The position numbers were made by a program, and so were the translations under genes. The notes under the pieces were generated by a model that was not told the origin of the DNA, did not search any database, and saw nothing but the letters and a program-made list of their open reading frames with translations. Below, piece by piece: positions 1 through 9,244 of a stretch of DNA of 64,000 bases. Origin of the DNA: UBA6522 sp965204155 (lineage in GTDB: Bacteria; Pseudomonadota; Gammaproteobacteria; Steroidobacterales; Rariloculaceae); contig OZ241971.1 of the NCBI GenBank assembly GCA_965204155.1, positions 1,922,001 through 1,986,000 on the forward strand, given 5' to 3'. How positions within the stretch are numbered: the stretch's first letter is position 1; the number at the start of each line of letters is the position of its first letter.

Positions 1-2
1 CA

Positions 3-1790
3 GTCGCACAATCCGGAGAATCTCACGACCTTACCGACCTGTCGGCATTTCAACCGGCCGGGGCCAACTGGTTGACCGCCGGCGCCATACGGGCTGACCC
101 CGAGGAAGAACACAGCCTGGAACCCGTCGAGGGCGATGGGATACTCGTCAATCGTCCGACCGCCGCAGCCCGGGACAACCTGCTGAGCCGGTTCGAACAC
201 GGCGACGCTGATCTCGAGCTCCAGTTCATGATGGCCAGGGGATCGAACTCCGGCATCTATCTGCAGGGCCGCTACGAAGTGCAACTGCTCGACAGTTGGG
301 GAGTAACCCGGCCCGGATTTTCCGACTGCGGCGGCATCTACCAGCGGCGGCGCGAGGACGGCACCCAATACGAAGGCGCGGCGCCGCGCATCAACGCCTG
401 CAAGGCGCCGGGGCTCTGGCAGGATCTTCGCATCGCCTTCCAGGCGCCCCGCTTCGACGCCGACGGCCGCAAGCGCCAGAACGCCAGGTTCCTGTCCGTG
501 GAAATCAACGGCGTCCCCGTCCACGAGAACCTGGAAGTGAGCGGGCCGACCGGGGGCGCGATCGGCGATGACGAGGTCGCCGCCGCCCCATTGATGATTC
601 AGGGCGACCATGGCCCGGTGGCGTTTCGCAATTTTCGCCTGATCCCCTACGATGCGGCTCCGCCGACACTCGAACTCGAGTATCGCGTCTACTACGATTC
701 GGCTGAATCGCCGCTCGACGGGTTCGACAGCCTTGCGGGCCGTACGCCCGATGCCGAGGGCAAGGCCACCCTCCTCTCCCACGAAGTCAGCCGGGTTCGC
801 GAAGGGTTTGCGATCCTGTTCGACGGCACCCTAGAGGTCTTGTCCGGGGGCACCTTCGAGATCGAATTTTTCCAGATGGGTTTCGGTTGGCTGCACATTG
901 GCGGCCAGCCCGTATTCGACACCGAAGAGCATTACGACGAACGCGGCATCCGGAGCACGTCGGTCAGCCTCGGCCCGGGAGCGCATCGTCTCCAGGCCGG
1001 CTACCTCAAGAAAGGCGCACGGGACTGGCAGCAGGCTCGCCCGCCCGCACTGGCGCTGAGCATTGAGGGTCCCGGTTTCCGCAGGATCGACCTGCACCGG
1101 CCCGGCGGGCTCAGGCGGCCCCCTGTCGACCCCATATTCGTGGATGCCGATACCGACATCATCGTTCGCAGTTTCGCCGATGTCGGCCCCGAAGGCGGAA
1201 CCCGCGAGCGGGTGATGCACGCCATCAATGTCGGGTCCCCACAGCAACTGCACTACACCCTGGACTACGACCAGGGGACCATCGTCCGGGTGTGGCGCGG
1301 CGAATTCCTGGACACCACTCCCATGTGGCACCAGCGCGGAGACGGCAGTTCGCTACCCCGTGGCACCGAAGAGTTCCTGACGATGCGCCCGCTTCTCGCA
1401 AGATTGGCCGACGACCGGCAACCCTGGCCCGATCCCTACGGGTCGTCCGGGTTTCGACCGGTACGCTACCGAATCGATGCGGCCGGGCGCCCCGTGTTTC
1501 ACTACCGGTTCGGCGACGCAAGCATCGAGGATGCGTCCCACGCGATGGATGGGAGACGCTTCGAGCGACGGCTGACGTTCAGCGAAACCGAACCGGACAT
1601 GCATGTACTGCTCGCCGAAGCCGACGACTTCGAACCCGTGAATGCCGGTTTGTACGCGGCAGATGACCGGCGCTACTACATACGCGTGAGCGAGTCCGGC
1701 CGGACGTACGTACGCGAATCGGATGGACGCACCCAACTTCTGGCGACCCCAGGCGGTAACAACACCCTCAGCTACGAGATCCTGTTCTGA
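3..1790 (+). CDS. Secreted DUF1080 (3-keto-disaccharide hydrolase-like) protein with PA14-like domain, 5' end outside window
   Basis: The reading frame is open to the window edge, so the start is missing; a TTG at 72 is possible but lies inside the first domain. The first ~190 residues look like a DUF1080 / concanavalin-like fold: the segments LSRFEHGDADLELQFMMARG, SGIYLQGRYEVQLLDSWG and QDLRIAFQAPRFD are typical of the family, which acts on (or binds) sugars outside the cytoplasm. Around residues 220-370 there is a PA14-like region (RVYYDSAE, then FDGTLEVLSGGTFEIEF and GAHRLQAGYLKKG). The C-terminal third resembles nothing I can name. The next gene, a sugar-dehydrogenase-like propeller, starts 59 bases downstream, which suggests a shared role in carbohydrate breakdown. 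The domain calls are fairly firm; the substrate is unknown. Confidence 0.75.
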   Translation, partial: VAQSGESHDLTDLSAFQPAGANWLTAGAIRADPEEEHSLEPVEGDGILVNRPTAAARDNLLSRFEHGDADLELQFMMARGSNSGIYLQGRYEVQLLDSWGVTRPGFSDCGGIYQRRREDGTQYEGAAPRINACKAPGLWQDLRIAFQAPRFDADGRKRQNARFLSVEINGVPVHENLEVSGPTGGAIGDDEVAAAPLMIQGDHGPVAFRNFRLIPYDAAPPTLELEYRVYYDSAESPLDGFDSLAGRTPDAEGKATLLSHEVSRVREGFAILFDGTLEVLSGGTFEIEFFQMGFGWLHIGGQPVFDTEEHYDERGIRSTSVSLGPGAHRLQAGYLKKGARDWQQARPPALALSIEGPGFRRIDLHRPGGLRRPPVDPIFVDADTDIIVRSFADVGPEGGTRERVMHAINVGSPQQLHYTLDYDQGTIVRVWRGEFLDTTPMWHQRGDGSSLPRGTEEFLTMRPLLARLADDRQPWPDPYGSSGFRPVRYRIDAAGRPVFHYRFGDASIEDASHAMDGRRFERRLTFSETEPDMHVLLAEADDFEPVNAGLYAADDRRYYIRVSESGRTYVRESDGRTQLLATPGGNNTLSYEILF

Positions 1791-1849
1791 ACATGGTTGG
1801 ATGGATTACATGCAGCTTCCCACCCCGGAGCGCCGCTGTCACCGCACCG

Positions 1850-3955
1850 ATGCCCCACATCCGGCTGATCGCGTGCGTCGCATGGGCACTGCCGGCATGG
1901 ACGCCGTCCGTCGGCGTTGCCCAGGCCCCCCTTCCCCGTACCGCCGATTACTATTACCAGATCACTCCATTGCCGGTGCCGGCCGACATCGAACTGGAGG
2001 TGGGTGGCCTTGCGACGCTGCCGAACGGGAACCTGGGGGTGGCCACCCGGCGCGGCGAACTGTTCATCGTGGAAGACCCCGCCGGCGAGGGCTCCGGGCC
2101 GCACTTCCGGCTGTTCGCCAGCGGCCTGCACAATGCCCTCGGACTCGCCTGGCGGAACGGCGCCTTCTATGCCGCGCAGCGAGGCGAACTGACGAAAATC
2201 GCGGACACGACCGGGGACGGCCGGGCCGATGTATTCGACACCGTCTACTCCTGGCCCCTTTCCGGCCATTACCATGAATACTCCTTCGGTCCGGTAATCG
2301 CGCCGGACGGCAGCCTGTTCGTCACGCTCAACGTCGCCTTCGGCATCGGCAACACGGGCTGGTGGCGCGGTGAGAGCCCGGTGCCGTGGCGCGGCTGGGC
2401 ACTGCGCATCGGCGAGGACGGCACCGTGGAGCCGTGGGCCACCGGGCTCCGTTCTCCGGCGGGGTACGGCATGGTCGACGGCGAGTTCTTCTATTCCGAG
2501 AACCAGGGCGACTACGTCGGCTCCGGGTTCATCACCCACCTCGAACGGGGCGATTTCGCCGGTCATCCGGCCGGGCTGAACTGGTCCGGTCATCCGCTGT
2601 CACCGGTCGAATTGACTCACGAGGCGTTGTACGAGTTGGTGGCGCCGCGTTTTCCGCGGCCCGACCAGGTGCCCGTCCAGCCGCGAAACATCGAGGACGA
2701 ACCGCTGGTCACCCTGGCGACCGCCGCCGCCGTGCTGCCTGACTTCAAGCTGCCCACCGTGTGGTTGCCCCACGGCATACTCGGCACGTCCTCGTCGGAG
2801 ATTCTCGTCGATGACACCGCCGGCCGTTTCGGCCCTTACGCGGGTCACCTGCTGGTCGGCGATCAGGGCCAGAGCACGGTCAACCGGGTCTTCCTGGAAA
2901 AGGTGAACGGCGTCTACCAGGGCGCTGCCTTTCCGTTCCTCAGCGGCTTCTCCTCCGGCGTGCTGCGTCTGGCCTGGGGCAACGACGGCAGCCTCTACGT
3001 GGGCCAGACCAGCCGCGGGTGGGGATCGACGGGAGGGGAAAATTTCGGCCTGGAGCGGGTCGTCTGGAGAGGCGATATCCCCTTCGAGATGAAGGCCGTG
3101 CGCGCGATGCCGGACGGCTTCGAAATCGAGTTCACCAAACCCGTGACGCGCGAGACGGCCTTGAGGCTGGCCAACTACCAGATCACCAGCTTCATCTACA
3201 AGTACCATGTGGTTTACGGCAGCCCGGTGGTCGACGATCAAGGGCACCGCATACTCGGCGCCGCCCTGTCCGAAGACGGCACCCGGGTACGCCTCGCCGT
3301 AGAGAACCCGCGCCGCCACTACATTCACGAGATCCTGCTGACCGGCATCCACGCTGCCGAGGACGGCGAGCCGCCGCTGCACAATTCGGTCTACTACACG
3401 CTCAACGAGATTCCCGGCGGCGAGCCCATGACCATTGTCGAAGCGGTGGCCGAGCCAGGGCCCGCACCGGAACCGGTGACCGCAGTGGCCGCCGCGGTTT
3501 CGCCGGGAATCAGCCAAACTGACGTCGGGTCCGGTGCTGCGGAAATATCCGGGCGCATTGCCGTTCAACCGGCGGACTGGGGCCTGCCGGACACCGTGCT
3601 CACCCTCGGCACTGTGCCGGGCCTGCTCTACGACGTCACCGAAATGACCGTGCGGGCCGGCGAGCGCGTCAAGCTGATTTTCGACAACCAGGACGACATG
3701 CCGCACAATTTCCTGCTGGTGGAGCCCGGCGCGGCCGACAGGGTCGGCGAGACGGCCTTGAAGATGGGCATTCGCGGGCCGGGCAAGGACTATGTCCCGG
3801 ACATGCCGGAAGTGCTTTACTACACCAGGCTGATCGAGCCGGGACAATCCGACACGATCTATTTCACCGCGCCCACCGAACCGGGAGTCTACGAATACGT
3901 ATGCACCTATCCGGGCCACTATCTCCTGATGCGGGGCGTTTTACGGGTAATCTGA
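1850..3955 (+). CDS. PQQ-type sugar dehydrogenase-like beta-propeller fused to a C-terminal cupredoxin
   Basis: I chose the ATG at 1850 because it gives a signal peptide (MPHIRLIACVAWALPAW, cleaved near VAQA); an in-frame ATG at 1793 adds 19 residues without a signal. Residues ~25-430 carry propeller-like segments (GGLATLPNGNLGVATRRGELF, FYAAQRGELTKI, LRSPAGYGM) of the glucose/sorbosone dehydrogenase type. A short Ig-like section follows (~residues 410-540). The last ~110 residues form a type-1 copper domain with all four ligands in order: His619 (MPHNF), Cys685, His690 and Met694 (CTYPGHYLLM). Oxidation of a sugar with electron transfer to the attached copper site is the natural inference. 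It is probably periplasmic and co-transcribed with the DUF1080 gene upstream. Confidence 0.8.
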   Translation: MPHIRLIACVAWALPAWTPSVGVAQAPLPRTADYYYQITPLPVPADIELEVGGLATLPNGNLGVATRRGELFIVEDPAGEGSGPHFRLFASGLHNALGLAWRNGAFYAAQRGELTKIADTTGDGRADVFDTVYSWPLSGHYHEYSFGPVIAPDGSLFVTLNVAFGIGNTGWWRGESPVPWRGWALRIGEDGTVEPWATGLRSPAGYGMVDGEFFYSENQGDYVGSGFITHLERGDFAGHPAGLNWSGHPLSPVELTHEALYELVAPRFPRPDQVPVQPRNIEDEPLVTLATAAAVLPDFKLPTVWLPHGILGTSSSEILVDDTAGRFGPYAGHLLVGDQGQSTVNRVFLEKVNGVYQGAAFPFLSGFSSGVLRLAWGNDGSLYVGQTSRGWGSTGGENFGLERVVWRGDIPFEMKAVRAMPDGFEIEFTKPVTRETALRLANYQITSFIYKYHVVYGSPVVDDQGHRILGAALSEDGTRVRLAVENPRRHYIHEILLTGIHAAEDGEPPLHNSVYYTLNEIPGGEPMTIVEAVAEPGPAPEPVTAVAAAVSPGISQTDVGSGAAEISGRIAVQPADWGLPDTVLTLGTVPGLLYDVTEMTVRAGERVKLIFDNQDDMPHNFLLVEPGAADRVGETALKMGIRGPGKDYVPDMPEVLYYTRLIEPGQSDTIYFTAPTEPGVYEYVCTYPGHYLLMRGVLRVI

Positions 3956-4072
3956 AGGACAGGACATCGTTTCCCCGTCCATGGTTATGATTGGCAGGGT
4001 CGTCCGTGACGATTATTGTTATCAGGACGCAAACCACGGCACCATGATCGTCGTGGTGAATTGGAAGATTGA

Positions 4073-4477
4073 ATGAAGCGATACCATCTGGAATTGACGG
4101 TCGGGTTGTGCTGCCTTCTGCCCTGTTTCGTCCATGCTCACCACTCCATTGCCGTGGAATACGACATGCACACGCAGGGCACCATTCAGGGAGTCGTGAG
4201 CGAAGTCTGGTTCAAGAACCCGCACGTGCGCTATTACGTGTCGGTGACGGACGCTCAAGGCGGCGAGATTGTCTGGAATGCTCATGGTCACAATCCCGTG
4301 ACGCTGGTGCGGACGGGGTGGATGCAGGAAACCATCCAGGTGGGCGACCGCATAGCAATCACGGGAGACCTCACACGCGACGGTTCGCCGAAAATGTTCA
4401 TCCGCACCGTCGAATTGGCGGATGGGCGCGTGCTGATCAGCCATCCCGGCGCGGACAATCACGCAGATGGGGGATGA
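4073..4477 (+). CDS. DUF6152 family secreted protein (short form)
   Basis: A 134-residue protein with a signal peptide (LTVGLCCLLPCFVHA) directly before the family hallmark HHSIAVEYD at the mature N terminus. The following segment, GVVSEVWFKNPHVRYYV, matches the (V)(W)xNPH core shared by the three longer members in this window (14928, 19649 and 31446), and the fold is probably an OB-like barrel. The function of DUF6152 proteins is not known. It stops four bases before the next start codon, so the two are almost certainly one operon. This is the minimal version: the others carry an additional ~200-residue C-terminal domain, and here that role may be taken by the separate neighbour. Confidence 0.8.
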   Translation: MKRYHLELTVGLCCLLPCFVHAHHSIAVEYDMHTQGTIQGVVSEVWFKNPHVRYYVSVTDAQGGEIVWNAHGHNPVTLVRTGWMQETIQVGDRIAITGDLTRDGSPKMFIRTVELADGRVLISHPGADNHADGG

Positions 4478-4481
4478 CACA

Positions 4482-5537
4482 ATGAAGAAATTTGCCTCCC
4501 TGGGCACGCTCGGATTGATCGCAATGGGGTTTCAGTCCTTGCCCGCATCGGGTCAGGAAGGGTTTGCCGGCGAGTGGATGCTCTCGATCGATCAGGGCCG
4601 TGGGCCCATGATGGGCCATCTCGAGCTTGTGCATGACGGCGGTGGATTCGCCGGTCACGTGGAAGGTGGCCCGATCACCGTCAATGTCGAGGGTAACCGC
4701 ATCGAGCTTGGCGTTGACGATCGGACGGGCGCCGGAGAGCGCTATGTGCGAACCTTGACCGGCGAGTTGAACGGCGACCTCATGGAAGGGCGCTTCGGGC
4801 CGGAGGAACCCAGCCAGTTCTGCCGGGACTTTCCCTTGAGCTGCGATGAGCCCGGGGGCGCATGGAAGGCCGAGAGAATCGTGGGCAGCCCTCCACGGGA
4901 GCAGACGCCCCGACCGGTCGATTTCTCCGGAATCTGGGTGACGGCACCCGGGGGTGGCGGAATTGCCCGCTATACCATGGACCTGACCCCCGCCGCACAG
5001 GCGTGGGTCGATGAATTCGATACGGAGCTGGACCTGCCGTCGCAGCGTTGCGTCTCCTCCGGCCTCTTCAGGAGATTCACGTCCAATATCGAAATCATGA
5101 AGGGCGATACGCATTTCACGTTTCTGTATTCGGTGGGAGAAGCCCGCCGCATCTACACCGACGGCAGGACACCGCCGGAATCGCGGTTCCCGACACCCCT
5201 GGGATACTCCATCGGGACCTGGGAGGGAAACACGTTGGTGGTCAGGACCACGCATCTTCAGCCCACGGTCCGGGGATACCGGGGCGAGCCCATTTCCGGG
5301 AATGCTCAATTCGAGGAACGGTACACGCTCAGCGAGGACGGCATGACCCTGTCGGGCGTGCTGGTGCTTCACGATCCGCAGAATTACCGCAAGACGCCCA
5401 TGAGACGCAGGGTATGGAGGCGCGACCCGCAAGCCGAATTCACTCTCGTGAGTTGCGACCCGGACTCGTTCTTTCGCCAGCTCTACGAAGACGGCAAGAT
5501 GGAGCAATATATCGACCGGACCGATCGGCGACTGTAG
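4482..5537 (+). CDS. Secreted protein of unknown function, paired with DUF6152
   Basis: The ATG at 4482 gives a signal peptide (KKFASLGTLGLIAMGFQ, cleavage near ASG-Q) and has a G-rich stretch just upstream; an ATG at 4467 would spoil the signal. Residues ~20-110 resemble a repeated-strand lipocalin-like region (FAGEWMLSIDQG, GGFAGHVEGGPITV). The second half contains segments such as LGYSIGTWEGNTLVVRTTHL and EERYTLSEDGMTLSGVLVL. These resemble the C-terminal halves of the long DUF6152 proteins in this window (for example LGHSVGRWENGDLVVTTTQI at 31446). The pair 4073/4482 may therefore be a split version of the long form. No catalytic motif is seen. Confidence 0.75.
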   Translation: MKKFASLGTLGLIAMGFQSLPASGQEGFAGEWMLSIDQGRGPMMGHLELVHDGGGFAGHVEGGPITVNVEGNRIELGVDDRTGAGERYVRTLTGELNGDLMEGRFGPEEPSQFCRDFPLSCDEPGGAWKAERIVGSPPREQTPRPVDFSGIWVTAPGGGGIARYTMDLTPAAQAWVDEFDTELDLPSQRCVSSGLFRRFTSNIEIMKGDTHFTFLYSVGEARRIYTDGRTPPESRFPTPLGYSIGTWEGNTLVVRTTHLQPTVRGYRGEPISGNAQFEERYTLSEDGMTLSGVLVLHDPQNYRKTPMRRRVWRRDPQAEFTLVSCDPDSFFRQLYEDGKMEQYIDRTDRRL

Positions 5538-5544
5538 CCTGTCC

Positions 5545-7830
5545 ATGCAGCACGCAGCCGCAACTCAATTCGCAGGCAACTGTCCGCGCCGGGGCGTTGC
5601 ATCCGTCTTTATTTTCATTTTGCTGGCCGCTTGCGGAGAGCGTCCCGGCCCAACAGGAGATGCTCCGATCGACGCCGCCAACCCTGCTTCCACAGTCACG
5701 CCAACACCGGACGCCACCAATGCTGCTCCCACAGACACGTCACTGCTCGATTTCGCCTCGGTGCCTGTAACGCCTCCCGCCGCCGAGGCGCGGGCGCATG
5801 AAGTTGCGGCGCCGCACGGGGCGACGCGCCGGGACGAGTACTACTGGCTGCGCGACGACGAGCGCGCCGACCCCGACATGCTCGCCTACCTCGAGGCGGA
5901 GAACGACTATGCCGATGCGGTCATGGCGCCGTTGGCCGACTCTCGAGACGCCCTGTACGAGGAACTGGTCGGACGCATCAAGCAGGACGACAGCTCGGTA
6001 CCCTACAAGTACAAGGATTACTGGTACTACACGCGTTTCGAAGAAGGTCAGGAGTACCCGATTTACGCGCGCCGCGAAGGCAACATGGACGCGCCGGAAG
6101 AGGCCATGCTCGACGTCAATCAACTGGCCGACGGGCACGACTTCTACCAGGTCGGCAACTGGGCGATCAGCCCGGACCAGACCCTGTTGGCGTACGTTGA
6201 AGACACGATCGGGCGTCGGCAATACACACTGAGAGTCAAGGAGCTCGGAAGCGGCGAAACGCTGGCAGTTCAAATCCCCGGGGTTTCGACGAGCCTTGCG
6301 TGGGCCGCCGACAACAGGACGCTGTTCTACGTCGTGAACGATGAGGAAACGCTCCTGACGCGATGGGTCAGGACGCACACGCTGGGCGGCGAGGCCGGCA
6401 GCGACCCGGTCGTCTACGAGGAACCCGACGACAGTTTCTACATGGGCTTGAGCACCACGCGATCGGAGCGATATATCTGCATCAGCCTCTCCAGCACCGT
6501 ATCCAACGAGTTGCGGTGCACGGAGGCTGCGGCGCCGGGCGAGTTCCGCGTGCTCGCGCCGCGCGAACGCGACTTCGAGTACTCGGCGGACCACCTGGAC
6601 TCCCGTTGGGTGATCCGCACCAACTGGAATGCCGAGAACTTCAAGCTGATGGAGGTCGGCGACGACGTCTGGGGAGACCGCTCCGAGTGGCGCGACCTGA
6701 TCGGGCACGATGACGGCGTATTCATCGGAGGCTTCGAGCTGTTCGATGATTTCATGGCCGTGGGCGAACGTTCGGGCGGGCTCACGCGCATCCGCATCGT
6801 CGACCCCGACGGCCAGACCAGCTACGTCGACGCCGACGAGACGGCCTATACCATGCGCTTGTCGGTCAATGCCGAGCCCGGCACCGATCAGCTTCGCTAT
6901 ACCTATACATCGATGACGACGCCGGCCAGCACCTGGGAACTGAATGTCCGCACCGGCGAACGCACGCTACTGAAAGAACAGCCCGTGCTCGGGGGCTTCG
7001 ACAAGACCGACTACGTCACCGAGAGACTCTGGGCCACGGCGCGCGACGGCACCCGAATTCCGGTCAGCGTACTCTACCGAAATGGCTTCGAACGGGACGG
7101 CACGGCCGCGCTCCTGCAGTACGGTTACGGTTCCTATGGATTCAGCAACGACCCGCGGTTCAGCAGCAACGTCCTGAGCCTCGTCGACCGCGGCATGGTC
7201 TACGCGCTGGCGCACATACGGGGCGGCCAGGAAATGGGCCGGTCCTGGTACGAGGACGGCAAGCTGCTCAACAAGGTCAACACGTTCACGGACTTCATCG
7301 ACGTGACCGACTTCCTTGTGGATCAGGGCTACGCGGCGCCCGATCGGGTGGCGGCGATGGGCGGCAGCGCCGGCGGTCTGCTGGTCGGGGCCGTGGCCAA
7401 CATGGCGCCGGAAAAATACCGCGTAATCGTATCGCTCGTACCCTTCGTGGACGTCGTGACGACAATGCTCGACGCGAGTATTCCGCTGACGACCAACGAG
7501 TACGACGAGTGGGGCAACCCGGAGGACGAGACCTACTACGATTACATCCTCGCGTACTCTCCCTACGATCGGCTCGAGGCGAAAGACTATCCCGCCATGT
7601 TTGTCAGCACGGGCCTGTGGGACTCCCAGGTTCAGTACTGGGAGCCGAGCAAGTACGTTGCGCGTCTGCGCGCCCGCAAGACCGACGACAACCTGGTGGT
7701 CTACCGCGTGCAGATGGAAGCCGGGCACGGCGGCCAGTCGGGCCGATTCCGGCGCTACCGCGAAACGGCGGAGCAATACGCCTTCCTGCTGAACCAACTG
7801 GGCGTGGAGACGCCCACGTCCTCACCGTAA
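5545..7830 (+). CDS. Oligopeptidase B / prolyl oligopeptidase family S9 lipoprotein
   Basis: Serine peptidase of clan SC, family S9A. The N terminus is a lipoprotein signal with lipobox LAAC (Cys30), followed by a Ser/Pro/Thr-rich linker. Residues ~70-130 carry the family segment RRDEYYWLRDDER; a seven-bladed propeller fills the middle. The catalytic domain shows GGSAGG with nucleophile Ser608, then Asp693 (GLWDSQV) and His728 (EAGHGGQSG). It should cleave short peptides in the periplasm or at the outer membrane, after basic residues if it is a true PtrB-like enzyme. It begins seven bases after the previous stop, so it may belong to the same transcript. The length (761 aa) is normal for family members with an export signal. 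Confidence 0.88.
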   Translation: MQHAAATQFAGNCPRRGVASVFIFILLAACGERPGPTGDAPIDAANPASTVTPTPDATNAAPTDTSLLDFASVPVTPPAAEARAHEVAAPHGATRRDEYYWLRDDERADPDMLAYLEAENDYADAVMAPLADSRDALYEELVGRIKQDDSSVPYKYKDYWYYTRFEEGQEYPIYARREGNMDAPEEAMLDVNQLADGHDFYQVGNWAISPDQTLLAYVEDTIGRRQYTLRVKELGSGETLAVQIPGVSTSLAWAADNRTLFYVVNDEETLLTRWVRTHTLGGEAGSDPVVYEEPDDSFYMGLSTTRSERYICISLSSTVSNELRCTEAAAPGEFRVLAPRERDFEYSADHLDSRWVIRTNWNAENFKLMEVGDDVWGDRSEWRDLIGHDDGVFIGGFELFDDFMAVGERSGGLTRIRIVDPDGQTSYVDADETAYTMRLSVNAEPGTDQLRYTYTSMTTPASTWELNVRTGERTLLKEQPVLGGFDKTDYVTERLWATARDGTRIPVSVLYRNGFERDGTAALLQYGYGSYGFSNDPRFSSNVLSLVDRGMVYALAHIRGGQEMGRSWYEDGKLLNKVNTFTDFIDVTDFLVDQGYAAPDRVAAMGGSAGGLLVGAVANMAPEKYRVIVSLVPFVDVVTTMLDASIPLTTNEYDEWGNPEDETYYDYILAYSPYDRLEAKDYPAMFVSTGLWDSQVQYWEPSKYVARLRARKTDDNLVVYRVQMEAGHGGQSGRFRRYRETAEQYAFLLNQLGVETPTSSP

Positions 7831-7844
7831 TCCGGACTATCGCG

Positions 7845-8669
7845 ATGGCAAGTACGGAGAACCGGCGCCCCGTCGTCGCCCTGCCCGAAACGCGCCAGCT
7901 CAACGTACTGGCGGAGCTGCTTGAGAGGCGCGGCGCCAGCGTCGTTCGATGCCCCATGGTGGCGATCCTCGACTCGCCCGATGCCGACTCCGTCATCGGC
8001 TGGATTCGCCGATTCATCGAAGTTCCGATGGACCTGTTCATCATGTACACGGGAGAAGGCCTGGAGCGCTTGCTGAAGTTCGCTGAACGCGCGGGGCTTA
8101 CTGATGAGTTTATCTCCACGCTGGCACGAACACGCAAGCTTACCCGCGGCCCGAAGCCGGTCCGTGCCCTCCGGAAATTGGACCTGAAGCCCGAGATCGT
8201 CGCGTCGGCGCCAACGACGGACGGTGTGATCGAGACGCTGGATACCCTGGCGCTCGACGGCGCCCGCGTCGGCGTGCAGCTCTACGGCACCGACCCGAAC
8301 GAAGCGCTGATGGATTACCTTGCGTCCCGGGGCCCGAAAGTCGACTGCGTCGCACCGTATGTCTATGCGTCGGAAGTCGACGACGCACAGGTCACCGACC
8401 TCATCGGCAGCATGCGCGCGGGCGAAATCGATGCCATCGCATTCACCAGCAAGTCCCAGGTAGACCGCCTGCGCAGACTCGCTCTCCGCTCCGGTCTGGC
8501 GGATGCCCTGGATACGGCGCTTGCCGGAATGACGGTTGCCGCCATCGGCCCGGTCGTCGCGGAGCAACTCCGCAGGTCCGGCGTGCGGGTCGATGTCATG
8601 CCGCAAAAAGCCTGGTTCATGAAACCGCTCGTTACGGAACTCACCAGGTCGCTGTCTCGAATCACGTAA
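7845..8669 (+). CDS. Uroporphyrinogen-III synthase (HemD-like) family protein
   Basis: The open frame runs far upstream into the preceding gene, but the ATG at 7845, 14 bases after that gene's stop, starts the recognisable domain (RRPVVALPETRQLNVLAELL). The protein has the two alternating halves expected of HemD: hydroxymethylbilane cyclisation enzymes have little sequence conservation, but the pattern FIMYTGEGLERLLKFAE, then APTTDGVIETL, then DAIAFTSKSQVDRLRRLA and AAIGPVVAEQL is characteristic. It is 274 aa, the normal size. No other haem biosynthesis gene is nearby, so it may be a paralogue with another role rather than the housekeeping enzyme. Confidence 0.75.
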   Translation: MASTENRRPVVALPETRQLNVLAELLERRGASVVRCPMVAILDSPDADSVIGWIRRFIEVPMDLFIMYTGEGLERLLKFAERAGLTDEFISTLARTRKLTRGPKPVRALRKLDLKPEIVASAPTTDGVIETLDTLALDGARVGVQLYGTDPNEALMDYLASRGPKVDCVAPYVYASEVDDAQVTDLIGSMRAGEIDAIAFTSKSQVDRLRRLALRSGLADALDTALAGMTVAAIGPVVAEQLRRSGVRVDVMPQKAWFMKPLVTELTRSLSRIT

Positions 8670-8695
8670 TCCAATCCCGGATCGCGGCACGAGGG

Positions 8696-8711
8696 CGCGA
8701 GAACGCTCGCG
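8696..8711. terminator. GC-rich hairpin after the HemD-like gene
   Basis: A perfect six-base stem CGCGAG / CTCGCG closes the tetraloop AACG 27 bases after the stop codon. No run of T follows, so it could be part of a weak or factor-dependent terminator, or only a chance hairpin. Confidence 0.3.
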
Positions 8712-8767
8712 AGCATATAGACTATGGCCCCCGAACGGTTCTCCGAGTTTGGACAGGCAAGGGCCAC

Positions 8768-9208
8768 ATGAACGAAAGATTGTTTGAACCGCACCGGTTC
8801 GAAGCGGATACGCCCGAAGCTGTCCTGCAGTGCGCAGTGGCTGTGGCTTGTATCGACGGCGAATTTGCCTCTGACGAACGGGATCGGGTTCGGAAGGTCT
8901 ACGCGGATATCTGCCGCGAAATGACCTATGCCTACAACGCGCCGGACGTTTCCGACGAGTACGCGTACATCGCGGAGTCGACTGCGGATGTCGCGCTGGC
9001 CCTCGACGACCAGGAACTCAAGTTGGCGTACATCGATTACCGGGCGGAGTTGATCACCGATCCGGACCTGCAGGAACTTACGCTCGTCATGTCGCTGCGC
9101 ATCGCCGGCGCCGACGCGGAACTTGCCGGCACCGAGAGCGTCGCCCTCCGTCATCTGGCCGAATCCTGGGAGATCAGTCTTTCCGACGTGCTGGCGCCCT
9201 ACGTCTGA
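8768..9208 (+). CDS. TerB-like (tellurite-resistance protein B fold) small protein
   Basis: A 146-aa acidic, all-helical protein. The segment AVLQCAVAVACIDGEFASDERDRV is the usual opening of TerB-type helical bundles: a helix followed by D-G-x-x-x-x-x-E, which in this family can bind metal. No signal peptide or membrane segment is seen, so it should be cytoplasmic. TerB domains occur in stress and phage-response systems, but here there is no other ter gene, so a specific role cannot be named. A second TerB-like protein lies at 17431. Confidence 0.6.
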   Translation: MNERLFEPHRFEADTPEAVLQCAVAVACIDGEFASDERDRVRKVYADICREMTYAYNAPDVSDEYAYIAESTADVALALDDQELKLAYIDYRAELITDPDLQELTLVMSLRIAGADAELAGTESVALRHLAESWEISLSDVLAPYV

Positions 9209-9244
9209 TCCGGGGTTCTGTCGCTTCGCGCCAGACGCTGTCTC

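Noticed and set aside
2600..3919. Long open frame on the minus strand opposite the propeller/cupredoxin gene
   Set aside because: Third-position GC bias keeps antisense frames open; the plus strand has clear domains and the antisense product has no family pattern. The same holds for long antisense frames at 10210-12396, 26246-28549 and 33281-35218.
7509..7844. Upstream extension of the HemD-like gene
   Set aside because: It lies inside the oligopeptidase gene and is Arg-rich without family similarity; the ATG at 7845 begins the real domain.
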